Below are positions 17,724 to 25,098 of a stretch of DNA of 64,000 bases, piece after piece; within the stretch, counting starts at the first letter, position 1; the number at the start of each line of letters is the position of its first letter. The position numbers and the translations under genes are program-made. This DNA is from Streptomyces viridiviolaceus. Its GTDB lineage: Bacteria > Actinomycetota > Actinomycetes > Streptomycetales > Streptomycetaceae. The notes beneath the pieces were generated by a model that saw only the letters and a list, made by a program, of their open reading frames with translations, searched no databases and was not told where the DNA came from. The stretch covers positions 466,312-530,311 of the forward strand of contig NZ_BMWA01000001.1 in the NCBI RefSeq assembly GCF_014650995.1, given 5' to 3'.

Positions 17724-18746
17724 ATGCGCATCGGGGTCATCGGTACGGGCCGCATCGGCACCGTTCACGCCAACACGCTCAGCCGCCACCGCGACGTGGG
17801 ATCCCTGATCCTCACGGACGCGGACGGGGCGCGGGCCCAGGAGCTGGCCCACCGGCTGGGCGAGACGGCGGCGCCGGGGGTGGACGAGATCTTCCGGTGG
17901 GGCGTGGACGCCGTGGTGATCACCACGGCGACCTCCGCGCACGCCGAACTGATCGGCCGGGCGGCGCGTTCGGGGCTGCCGGTGTTCTGCGAGAAGCCGA
18001 TAGCGCTGGACCTGCCCGGCACCTTGCACGCGATCGCCGAGGTGGAGGCGGCCGGGACGATTCTGCAGATGGGGTTCCAGCGCCGCTTCGACGCGGGATA
18101 CACCGGCGCCCGTGAGGCGGTGCGCTCCGGACGGCTGGGCCGGCTGCACACCGTCCGGGCGGTGACGAGCGACCAGGCGCCGCCGCCCGCCGCGTATCTG
18201 CCGCAGTCCGGCGGGCTGTACCGGGACACGCTGATCCACGACTTCGACATCCTGCGCTGGGTGACCGGGCGGGAGGTCGTCGACGTGTACGCCGCGGGGT
18301 CGGACGCCGGGCCGGGGATGTTCCGCGCCGCGGGCGACGTCGACACGGGCGCGGCGCTGCTCACCCTGGACGACGGCACGCTCGCCACGGTGACCGCGAC
18401 GCGGCTGAACGGCGCCGGGTACGACGTCCGCATGGAGCTGGCCGGCGAGCTGGACCAGATCGTCGTCGGTCTGGACGACCGTACGCCGATCGCGTCGACC
18501 GAACCGACGGGGCCGCCCGCCGCCGACAGACCCTGGACCGGTTTCCTCGAGCGCTTCGGGCCTTCCTACGAGGCGGAGCTGATCGCGTTCATCGAGGTCG
18601 TGCGCGGCGAGCGGCCCAACCCGTGCGACGGGCGCGAGGCGCTGCAGGCGCTGCGGATCGCCGAGGCGTGCGAGGTGTCGCGGCGCAACCGCAGGCCGGT
18701 GCGGCTGGCGGAGATCCCGGGGGCCGCCGAGTCCGTGCCGGGGTGA
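17724..18746 (+). CDS. Gfo/Idh/MocA oxidoreductase, inositol 2-dehydrogenase-like
   Basis: A 340-residue NAD(P)-dependent dehydrogenase. The Rossmann motif is GVIGTGRIG (residues 4-12). The catalytic triad of B. subtilis inositol dehydrogenase (Lys97, Asp172, His176) maps to Lys91 in CEKP, Asp168 and His172 in RDTLIHDFDILRW. The reaction would be oxidation of myo-inositol or a related polyol or sugar. ATG 17724 is chosen because the Rossmann strand starts there. It is divergent from the GntR gene and shares the operator palindrome with the sugar ABC operon, so the imported substrate may be a polyol. Other sugars are possible in this broad family. Confidence 0.88.
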   Translation: MRIGVIGTGRIGTVHANTLSRHRDVGSLILTDADGARAQELAHRLGETAAPGVDEIFRWGVDAVVITTATSAHAELIGRAARSGLPVFCEKPIALDLPGTLHAIAEVEAAGTILQMGFQRRFDAGYTGAREAVRSGRLGRLHTVRAVTSDQAPPPAAYLPQSGGLYRDTLIHDFDILRWVTGREVVDVYAAGSDAGPGMFRAAGDVDTGAALLTLDDGTLATVTATRLNGAGYDVRMELAGELDQIVVGLDDRTPIASTEPTGPPAADRPWTGFLERFGPSYEAELIAFIEVVRGERPNPCDGREALQALRIAEACEVSRRNRRPVRLAEIPGAAESVPG

Positions 18747-18766
18747 GCGGGCGGCCGCGGCTCACC
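18742..18766. terminator. Shared hairpin containing both stop codons of a convergent pair
   Basis: GGTGAGC (18742-18748) pairs with GCTCACC (18760-18766) around the inner palindrome GCGGCCGC. The TGA of the plus-strand dehydrogenase gene (18744-18746) and the TGA of the minus-strand P450 gene (18762-18764) lie at mirror positions in the two arms. It probably ends transcription in both directions. Confidence 0.7.
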
Positions 18767-19946
18767 AGCGCACCGGCAGGCTGCGCACCCCCCGCATCAG
18801 CATGCCCGGCAGCCAGTCGCCGGGGGGACCGTCGAGGGCGAGGCCGGGAGCGCGTTCCACCAGGGACCGGATCGCCGTACGGGCCTCCAGGCGGGCCAGC
18901 GGGGCACCCAGGCAGTAGTGGACGCCGTGACCGAAGGCGAGGTGGCCGCGGGTGTCGCGGCGGATGTCGAAGCGGTCCGGGTCGGGGTAGCGGTCCGGGT
19001 CGCGGTCGGCGGCGGTGAGGCCGATCATCACCGAGTCGCCCCGCGCGATGGGGGTGCCGCCGATCTCCAGGGGCTCGGCGGCGTAGCGGAACGTCGCGTT
19101 CTCCACCGGGCCGTCCCAGCGCAGCGCCTCCTCCACCGCCCCGTCGATCAGGCTCATGTCGGCGCGCAGGGCTGCGAGCTGACCGGGATGGGTGAGCAGG
19201 GCGAGGACGCCGGTGGTGATGAGGTTGACCGTCGTCTCGTGGCCCGCGATCAGCAGCACGAAGGCCATGCCGCGCAGCTCCTCGGGGGAGAGCCGGTCAC
19301 CGTCCTCGGCGGTCGTGCGGATCAGGTCGCTCAGGAGATCTCCGCCCGGCCCGGCGCACCGCTTGTCCTCGATCAGGTCGGTGAGGTACCCGGCGAGTTC
19401 GACGACGGCGTCGTACTCGCTGTCCGCGCCTGTCGGCGCGACCACTTCCGTGGAGATCTTCCGGAACTCGGCGCGGTCCATCTCGGGCACGCCGAGCAGC
19501 TCGCAGATCACGGTGATCGGCAGGGGGTACGCGAGGGACTCCACGAGGTCCGCTCGGGACCGTGACAGCATCGCGTCGAGCAGGTCGTCGGTGATTTCCC
19601 GGATCCTCGGCCGCAGCTCCTCGACCCGGCGCACGGTGAAGGCGCGCGAGACGAGGGAGCGCAGCCGGGTGTGCCGGGGCGGGTCGGTGATCAGCAGGTA
19701 CTTCCCGATCAGCTCCTCGTCCAGGAACGTCATGCCGACCCCGCCGGGGTCCTTGGCCAGGCGCGGGTCGGCCAGGGCCGCGCGGGCCTCCTCGTGGCCG
19801 ACCACGAGCCAGGCCTCGTGCCGTGGGTCCGACGTCGGCGGGCGCACCCGGTGCACCGGGCCCCGGTCGCGCAGCCGGGCGTAGACCGGGTGCGGGTCAC
19901 GCCGGAAGTCGTCGCCGAACTCTCCCAGGTCGATCACGTCCGTCAT
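18762..19946 (-). CDS. Cytochrome P450
   Basis: A 394-residue soluble bacterial P450, a normal size. The I-helix oxygen-binding motif is AGHETT (about residue 232), the ExxR motif is EEALRWDGP, and the heme-binding loop is FGHGVHYCLGAPLARLE with the ligand Cys at about residue 344. It inserts oxygen into an organic substrate, using ferredoxin partners that are not encoded nearby. ATG 19946 (MTDVIDLGEFGDDFRRDPH) is chosen by family similarity and an upstream G-rich ribosome site. It is convergent with the dehydrogenase gene, with both stops in one hairpin. The substrate is not evident. Confidence 0.95.
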   Translation of the reverse strand: MTDVIDLGEFGDDFRRDPHPVYARLRDRGPVHRVRPPTSDPRHEAWLVVGHEEARAALADPRLAKDPGGVGMTFLDEELIGKYLLITDPPRHTRLRSLVSRAFTVRRVEELRPRIREITDDLLDAMLSRSRADLVESLAYPLPITVICELLGVPEMDRAEFRKISTEVVAPTGADSEYDAVVELAGYLTDLIEDKRCAGPGGDLLSDLIRTTAEDGDRLSPEELRGMAFVLLIAGHETTVNLITTGVLALLTHPGQLAALRADMSLIDGAVEEALRWDGPVENATFRYAAEPLEIGGTPIARGDSVMIGLTAADRDPDRYPDPDRFDIRRDTRGHLAFGHGVHYCLGAPLARLEARTAIRSLVERAPGLALDGPPGDWLPGMLMRGVRSLPVRW

Positions 19947-20058
19947 CGTGCCCCCGTCCAAGTGAACGTCCGTACGATCCTCGACGCACGGACCGCGTAC
20001 CGGCCGCCCGCTGACCTCGATGAGGACCGCGTACACGGAGAACGCTCACCGCCCCGGG

Positions 20059-20739
20059 TCAGTGCCCGTCCTCCTGATGTTCCTCCAGAAGACCCGCGTC
20101 GTACGCCAACAGGGCGATCTGCACCCGGTTGTTGAGGCCGAGCCTGGCGAGGATGCGCGAGACGTGGGTCTTGACGGTGGCGACGCTCATGAACAGCGCC
20201 GCCGCGATCTCGGCGTTGGCCAGGCCGCCGCCGACCGCGACGGCGACCTCGCGCTCGCGGTCGTTGAGGGCGGCGATGCGCTCACGCGCGCGCGTGCGCC
20301 GGGTGTCGGCGGAGGTGCCGGCGGCGTGCTCCATCAGCCGGCGGGTCACGGTGGGGGACAGAACGGGGTCGCCGGACGCGACCTTGCGCACCGCGTCGAC
20401 GATCTCGGCGGGCGGGGTGTCCTTAAGTACGAATCCCGCGGCGCCCGCGCGCAGGGCCCGCAGCACCTCCTCGTCGGCGTGGAAGGTGGTGAGCACCACG
20501 ACCTGCGGGGCCTCGGGGCGCCCCCGCAGCCGCTCGGTGGCCGTCAGGCCGTCCACCGACGGCATGCGGATGTCCATGAGGACGACGTCCGGACGGGTGC
20601 GGTCGACGAGTGCCTCGACCTCGTCGCCGTCGGCGGCCTCGCCGACGATCTCGATGTCGTCGGCGCCGCCCATCATGAGGGACAGCCCGGCCCGCACCAG
20701 CGGGTCGTCGTCGACGAGGAGCACTCTGATCGCGGTCAT
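20059..20739 (-). CDS. NarL/FixJ-family response regulator
   Basis: A 226-residue response regulator. The receiver domain has acidic residues DDD at 10-12, phospho-acceptor Asp56 in DVVLMDIRMP, and the conserved Thr/Lys positions. The C-terminal LuxR helix-turn-helix reads LNDREREVAVAVGGGLANAE and then SVATVKTHVSRIL. It is the partner of the histidine kinase at 21027-22277. The two genes are separated by 287 bases, wider than usual for such pairs. Confidence 0.94.
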   Translation of the reverse strand: MTAIRVLLVDDDPLVRAGLSLMMGGADDIEIVGEAADGDEVEALVDRTRPDVVLMDIRMPSVDGLTATERLRGRPEAPQVVVLTTFHADEEVLRALRAGAAGFVLKDTPPAEIVDAVRKVASGDPVLSPTVTRRLMEHAAGTSADTRRTRARERIAALNDREREVAVAVGGGLANAEIAAALFMSVATVKTHVSRILARLGLNNRVQIALLAYDAGLLEEHQEDGH

Positions 20740-20797
20740 GGGGCTTACGTAACCACGACCGGCGGACGCAGCGCTGCCCCAAGGCGGGGTGAGGAGA

Positions 20798-20999
20798 GTG
20801 GATACGGTCGCGCTGGATCTGTCGCCGGGGCGCACGGAACGCCTCACGGCCGAACTGGCCGCCGCGCGGGACTGATCCCCGCACGGCCACGGGGACGATC
20901 CTGCACACCCGCCCCCACACGGCCACCAACACGCACACCGAACGGCGCCAGTCGGCGGGCACCGTCGTTTTCGTGATGCGGCACCCCGGCCCGCGATGA
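20798..20999 (+). pseudogene. Possible small gene relic between kinase and response regulator
   Basis: Opposite to the two-component genes, a GTG at 20798 with GAGGAGA just upstream opens a frame reading MDTVALDLSPGRTERLTAEL that stops at about 20875. A shift of one base gives a second stretch, ATGTILHTRPHTATNTHTER, that reads on to a TGA at 20997. The text looks protein-like but I do not recognise the family. It may be a frameshifted small gene or chance. Confidence 0.3.
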
Positions 21000-21026
21000 C
21001 GCGCGCGCCACCACGGGCGGGCGCGT

Positions 21027-22277
21027 TCACGCCCACGGCAGCCGTGCCCGTACCTCGAAGCCGCCGTCGGCCGTGGGGCCGTGCGCCAGAGTGCCCCCCG
21101 CGAGTATGGCGCGCTCGGTGAGTCCGATCAGGCCCTGCCCGGAGCCGGGGACGTGCGGTACGTCGCCGGCGGGCGGGGCGTTGCGCACGGTCACGGCGAG
21201 GCCGTCGCCGGCAGCGCCGGTGACGGAGACCGTGACGTCCATACCGGGGGCGTGCTTGCGGGCGTTGGTCAGGGCCTCCTGCACGATGCGGTAGGCGGTG
21301 CGGCCGACGGAGGCGGGGACCGCCCCGGGGTCGGTGACGCGGCCCTCGAGAGCGACCTTCATGCCGGCCTGCCGTGACTCGGCGACCAGCGCGTCGAGGG
21401 CCGCGAGCGTCGGCTGGGGCCGGCCGGCGTCGTCGGAGTCGGCCGCCCGCAGGACGCCGATGATCTCCCGCAGGTCCTGCAGGGCCTCGTGCGCGCTCTC
21501 ACGGATGACGCCCGCCGCCCGCGCCACCTCCTCGCGGGGAGCGTCGGGCCGGAACTCCAGGGCGCCCGCGTGCACGCTCAGCAGTGTCAGCCGGTGCGCC
21601 AGGACGTCGTGCATCTCCCGGGCGATGGCCTCGCGGGCGAGCCGCTGCGCCTGCTCGGCCCGCAGCCGCGCCTCCGCCTCGGCGTGCCGTGCCCGGTCGC
21701 GCAGGCTGAGCAGCAGCTGCCGCCGGGACCTGGCGAGCATGCCCCACCCTCCCACCGCGGCGGTGAGCAGCACGCCGAAGAGGACCGCACCGGCGTACGG
21801 CAGCCCGGGCTCGGGGCGCAGCCAGTAGTAGACCGGCTGCAGCGCCGCGCTCGCGCCGCCCACCCACGCCACGTACCGGAAGGGCCGGTGCACGGCGAGG
21901 GTGAAGAGGGAGACCAGGACGGCGCCGCCCGCGGTGGCCGAGACGAACCCGACGGGCACCATCGCCACCGCGAGCCCGACCGGCCACCGGCGCCGGAGCC
22001 AGACGGCGGCGCAGGCGAGGGCGCCGATCAGCTGGTCGATGCCCTCCATCACCCGCGGAAGGTCCCGTTCCTGCTCGAGCGTGTCCGCGGCCACGAGGCC
22101 GATGAGCACGGCGAGCAGGAAGCAGCTGAAGTCGACGATCCAGTCGCGTGCGGTGCGCCGGGGCCGCTGCCCGGAGGGATCGGCCGCCGGGTCGAGCTGC
22201 TCGATCACCGCCGAGGGAAGCATCCAGCGCCGCTCCGGGAACGCCGGGGTCGTCCGCGCCGGCCTGTACTCGCTCAC
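21027..22277 (-). CDS. Sensor histidine kinase (NarX/DesK type)
   Basis: A 416-residue sensor kinase. The N-terminal half has about five membrane segments (for example IVDFSCFLLAVLIGLVAADT). A coiled linker RARHAEAEARLRAEQAQRLA leads to the HisKA_3 dimerisation helix with phospho-His about residue 223 in REMHDVLAHRL. The ATPase lobe has an N-box in VQEALTNARKHAPG and a G-box in GSGQGLIGLTER. GTG 22277 is taken as the start and is nearly leaderless-like, with no good ribosome site. It phosphorylates the regulator at 20059-20739. The signal is unknown. Confidence 0.92.
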   Translation of the reverse strand: MSEYRPARTTPAFPERRWMLPSAVIEQLDPAADPSGQRPRRTARDWIVDFSCFLLAVLIGLVAADTLEQERDLPRVMEGIDQLIGALACAAVWLRRRWPVGLAVAMVPVGFVSATAGGAVLVSLFTLAVHRPFRYVAWVGGASAALQPVYYWLRPEPGLPYAGAVLFGVLLTAAVGGWGMLARSRRQLLLSLRDRARHAEAEARLRAEQAQRLAREAIAREMHDVLAHRLTLLSVHAGALEFRPDAPREEVARAAGVIRESAHEALQDLREIIGVLRAADSDDAGRPQPTLAALDALVAESRQAGMKVALEGRVTDPGAVPASVGRTAYRIVQEALTNARKHAPGMDVTVSVTGAAGDGLAVTVRNAPPAGDVPHVPGSGQGLIGLTERAILAGGTLAHGPTADGGFEVRARLPWA

Positions 22278-22456
22278 GATCGACAAATCTACGGAGCGCC
22301 CGGGGCCGTGGACGTCGCGAGCGCCGGATCGCCGACCGAAGTCGTACGGCCCGGGACTTTCGGCGGGGCGGAAGGACGGAACCGGGGTCTTCCGTCGCAA
22401 CGGCCTCGCCCCGCGGCCGATGTGGGTGGGGGGTCCGCGGGGCGAGAGTCTGTGTC

Positions 22457-22663
22457 ATGAAGCAGTTGCTGGAGTTCCTGGGATTCGTCGCCGTCGTGCA
22501 GGGCGTGGCGGGCCTGGTGCACGAGTTCACCGACTGGCACTGGGGTCTGGTCCAGCGGATCGGCTTCCTCGACGGTTACGAGATCTACGCGAGCGTCGCG
22601 CTGCTCGTGCTCGGCGGCGCCCTGTGCGCCGCCGCCCAGAGCCGGTGGCCCGGGTGCGGCTGA
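22457..22663 (+). CDS. Small conserved membrane protein
   Basis: A 68-residue protein with two hydrophobic segments: LLEFLGFVAVVQGVAGLVHE near the N-terminus and ASVALLVLGGALCAAA near the C-terminus, separated by a Trp/Asp-rich loop (FTDWHWGLVQRIGFLDGYE). I recall similar small hypothetical proteins in other streptomycetes. The ATG at 22457 lies 179 bases from the divergent kinase gene. The function is unknown. Confidence 0.75.
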   Translation: MKQLLEFLGFVAVVQGVAGLVHEFTDWHWGLVQRIGFLDGYEIYASVALLVLGGALCAAAQSRWPGCG

Positions 22664-22692
22664 TCGGCGGCCGGACCCGGCCGGGGATCAGC
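22659..22692. terminator. Shared hairpin containing both stop codons of a convergent pair
   Basis: GCTGATC (22659-22665) pairs with GATCAGC (22686-22692), with an inner pair GGCCGG/CCGGCC. The TGA of the small membrane protein (22661-22663) and that of the RNase gene (22688-22690) are at mirror positions. It is the same arrangement as at 18742-18766. Confidence 0.7.
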
Positions 22693-23083
22693 AGCCGTGG
22701 TCGACCAGGTCGAACGAGGCGTAGTGGTCGGCCGTGTAGTAGTCCTCCTGGTACTGCTCACCGGTCACGATGCGGCGCGCGCCGCGGGTGGAGGAGCCGG
22801 GCGTGATGACCGTGTACTCGTGGTAGTAGCCGGTGGACCGACTGGGCAGGATGCCCTCCCGGTTCTGGAAGACGGTCCCGTCCTGCTCGTACGGGAAGGG
22901 GCCGCCCTGCTCGATCAGGTCGAGCGTGTCGTGCGCCTGCGAGGGCAGGTCGCTGTAGCAGATGTCGCCGACCGCGGTGGCGGCGGCGCCTGCCGGGGTC
23001 GCGGAGACGGTGCCGCCGACGAGCAGGGCGGACAGGACTGCGGCTGCGGCGCCGATCCGAGCGGCGCGTGGGGGGAATCGCAT
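22688..23083 (-). CDS. Secreted guanyl-specific ribonuclease, RNase Sa family
   Basis: A 131-residue precursor. A signal peptide of about 35 residues (RIGAAAAVLSALLVGGTVSA) precedes a mature enzyme of about 96, the size of RNase Sa. Catalytic residues map exactly onto RNase Sa: Glu54 to Glu89 (YYHEYTV), Arg69 to Arg104 (GARRI) and His85 to His120 (ADHYASF). The single disulfide Cys7-Cys96 corresponds to Cys42 and Cys131. It cleaves RNA after G outside the cell, for phosphate scavenging or attack. No barstar-like inhibitor gene is adjacent. Confidence 0.95.
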   Translation of the reverse strand: MRFPPRAARIGAAAAVLSALLVGGTVSATPAGAAATAVGDICYSDLPSQAHDTLDLIEQGGPFPYEQDGTVFQNREGILPSRSTGYYHEYTVITPGSSTRGARRIVTGEQYQEDYYTADHYASFDLVDHGC

Positions 23084-23217
23084 GCCCTCATGATGACGCG
23101 CGTAGACGATGGCATGTCAATGACAAGTCGGTGGATTTTCCCGGGAAGTCCCGTGTGTTTTCGGCGAGTTCACCTGCCGCCCGGCCCCCGCACCCCGGGC
23201 GGCACGGCGTGTCGGGG

Positions 23218-23844
23218 CTAGGCGTTCTCCGGAAGCTCGTAGGAGCCGTACTCGGGGCGGCCGGCCGCGTCGTACGACTGGATGGACACGCCGGTGGACG
23301 TGACGCTCCCGGCGGTGTGCCGGAAAGCGGTCGGCAGGGCGCCCTCCGCGAACAGCCGGCGCCCGGCACCCAGCACCACCGGGAAGGTCAGCAGGTGCAC
23401 GGTGTCGACGAGGCCGAGCGCCAGCAGGGACTGGGCGAGGGCACCACTGCCGTGGACCTGGAGCTCACCCTCGGTGCGTTCCACGATCGCGGTGACCTCC
23501 TTGGCGAGGTCGCCGCCGATCACGGTCGTGCCCTCCCACCCCGGCCGGTCGAAGGTGTTCGAGGCGACGTACTTCGGCAGGCGGTTCAGCTTGGAGGCGA
23601 CCGGGTCGGCGGGATCGGTGACCTTGGGCCAGTACGAGGCGAAGATCTCGTACGTGCGCCGGCCGAGCAGGAAGGCACCGGCACGGTCGAAGACGCCGTT
23701 GATGAACCGGCCGAAGTCGTCGTCGCCGTACGGCACGCTCCAGCCGCCCTGCTCGAAGCCGTCGCGGGTGTCCTCCTGCGGGCCGCCGGGGGCCTGGTGG
23801 ACGCCGTCGAGGGTGACGAAGGAGGTGAGGACGAGCTTTCCCAT
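23218..23844 (-). CDS. RibD C-terminal/dihydrofolate-reductase-like protein
   Basis: A 208-residue protein of the RibD_C/DHFR-like family: KLVLTSFVTLDGVHQAPGGP at the N-terminus, FLLGRRTYEIFASYWP in the middle, then LQVHGSGALAQSLLALGLVD with HLLTFPVVLGAGRRLF. Family members bind NADPH and reduce small substrates, but most Streptomyces copies have no known role. ATG 23844 begins directly with the first beta strand. It is divergent from the SDR gene at 24068. Confidence 0.9.
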   Translation of the reverse strand: MGKLVLTSFVTLDGVHQAPGGPQEDTRDGFEQGGWSVPYGDDDFGRFINGVFDRAGAFLLGRRTYEIFASYWPKVTDPADPVASKLNRLPKYVASNTFDRPGWEGTTVIGGDLAKEVTAIVERTEGELQVHGSGALAQSLLALGLVDTVHLLTFPVVLGAGRRLFAEGALPTAFRHTAGSVTSTGVSIQSYDAAGRPEYGSYELPENA

Positions 23845-24067
23845 CGCGGGTGCCTGCTTTCCGATGCTCGGGAGCTTCTGCTGTCATCAGCTCAGACCCC
23901 GTAGGCACCCGCAACTCATCGCTCGCGGCGGCGGCACCTCGTCCGGCGTGTGTGCGGAACTGTCCGCCGGTCGGCCCTGCTTGCCGCCGCCCGGTGCCTT
24001 CTTCGGCCCCCAGGTCGACGTCCGATCGCCGCCGGTGCGCGGGGTTCACGGCCGCTGGAATGGACCC

Positions 24068-24835
24068 ATGAACACGAACTCAGTCACCACGAACCCTTCG
24101 CGAACCCTGACCGGCAGGACGGCCCTGGTGACGGGCGGCAGCCGCGGAATCGGTGCGGCGACGGCGCTCCGGCTCGCCCGGGAGGGCGCGGACGTGGCCG
24201 TCACCTATGTGAACGGCAAGGAGGCGGCCGAGGACGTCGTACGGGCCGTCGAGGCGCTGGGGCGCCGGGCGGTCGCGCTGCGGGCGGACTCGGGCGACGC
24301 CGTCGAGGCGGCGGACGTCGTTGAGCGCGCGGCCATGGCACTCGGGGGCGGACCCGACGTGCTCGTGAACAACGTGGGCGTGGGGTTGCTCGGGCCGCTG
24401 GAGGGTCTGTCGCTCGCCGACGTCGACCGGGTCCTGGCCGTGAACGTCCGCGGGGTCTTCCTGACCTCCCAGGCGGCCGCGTCCCGCATGGTGGCCGGCG
24501 GCCGGATCATCACCGTGGGCACGTGCATGACCCAGCGCGTGCCCGGGCCGGGCGGCACGCTGTACGCGATGAGCAAGTCGGCCCTGACCGGGCTGACGAA
24601 GGCCCTGGCGAGGGAGCTGGGTCCGCGCGGGATCACGGCGAACATCGTCCACCCGGGTCCGGTCGACACCGACATGAACCCGGCGGACGGTCCCCATGCG
24701 GACGGCCAGGCGGCCATGACCGCGCTGGGCCGGTTCGGCACGGCCGACGAGGTCGCCTCGACGGTCGCGTACCTGGCGGGGGCGACGTACGTCACGGGGG
24801 CGGAGTTCTCGGTGGACGGCGGTCACGCCGCGTAG
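24068..24835 (+). CDS. Short-chain dehydrogenase/reductase (FabG-like)
   Basis: A 255-residue SDR. NAD(P) binding uses TGGSRGIG (residues 22-29); NNVG marks the beta-4 strand, the active site has YAMSK, and the C-terminus ends YVTGAEFSVDGGHAA. The residue 14 before the catalytic Tyr is Thr (TVGTCMTQRVPG) where most members have Ser. Thr can substitute, perhaps with altered activity. The reaction is probably reduction of a ketone or aldehyde. It is followed by a repeat array and a strong hairpin terminator. Confidence 0.92.
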   Translation: MNTNSVTTNPSRTLTGRTALVTGGSRGIGAATALRLAREGADVAVTYVNGKEAAEDVVRAVEALGRRAVALRADSGDAVEAADVVERAAMALGGGPDVLVNNVGVGLLGPLEGLSLADVDRVLAVNVRGVFLTSQAAASRMVAGGRIITVGTCMTQRVPGPGGTLYAMSKSALTGLTKALARELGPRGITANIVHPGPVDTDMNPADGPHADGQAAMTALGRFGTADEVASTVAYLAGATYVTGAEFSVDGGHAA

Positions 24836-24947
24836 GGCGGGTGCGGGGGGCCACGTGCCCGGCGCCGGGGCCGGCCGGGGGTGGGTCGCGCTGCCCGGCG
24901 CCGACAAGAGCCACCCGCGCCCACCCGTGCCGCCCCAGCGGCACGAA

Positions 24948-25052
24948 TGCCCGCAGGCTGCCCACAATTGCCCGCAGGCTGCGCACGTTTACCCGGAAGC
25001 TGCGCACGATTACCTGCAGGCTGCGCACGCTTACCCGCAGGCTGCGCGCGGG
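24948..25052. repeat. Five tandem 21-bp repeats downstream of the SDR gene
   Basis: The core ccgcaggctgcgcacg recurs with a strict 21-base period starting at 24951, 24972, 24993, 25014 and 25035, with a few mismatches per unit. It occupies the gap between the SDR stop and the hairpin at 25050. In one reverse frame it gives a heptad-like RSLRAIV repeat, but there is no sensible gene there. The role is unknown. Confidence 0.85.
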
Positions 25053-25083
25053 GCGCACCGGTGCTGTCCGGCCGGTGCGCCCC
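25050..25083. terminator. Bidirectional hairpin terminator
   Basis: Perfect 12-bp stem GGGGCGCACCGG (25050-25061) and CCGGTGCGCCCC (25072-25083) with a ten-base loop. It lies between the convergent SDR gene (stop 24835) and allantoicase gene (stop 25099). There is no T-tract, as is usual for Streptomyces hairpin terminators. Confidence 0.8.
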
Positions 25084-25098
25084 GCGGGTCCCGGTGGG

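Noticed and set aside
24792..25058. An 88-codon minus-strand frame through the 21-bp repeats with heptad-like RSLRAIV units
   Set aside because: It overlaps the SDR gene end and reads through a repeat with no start context; the heptad follows from the 21-bp period alone.
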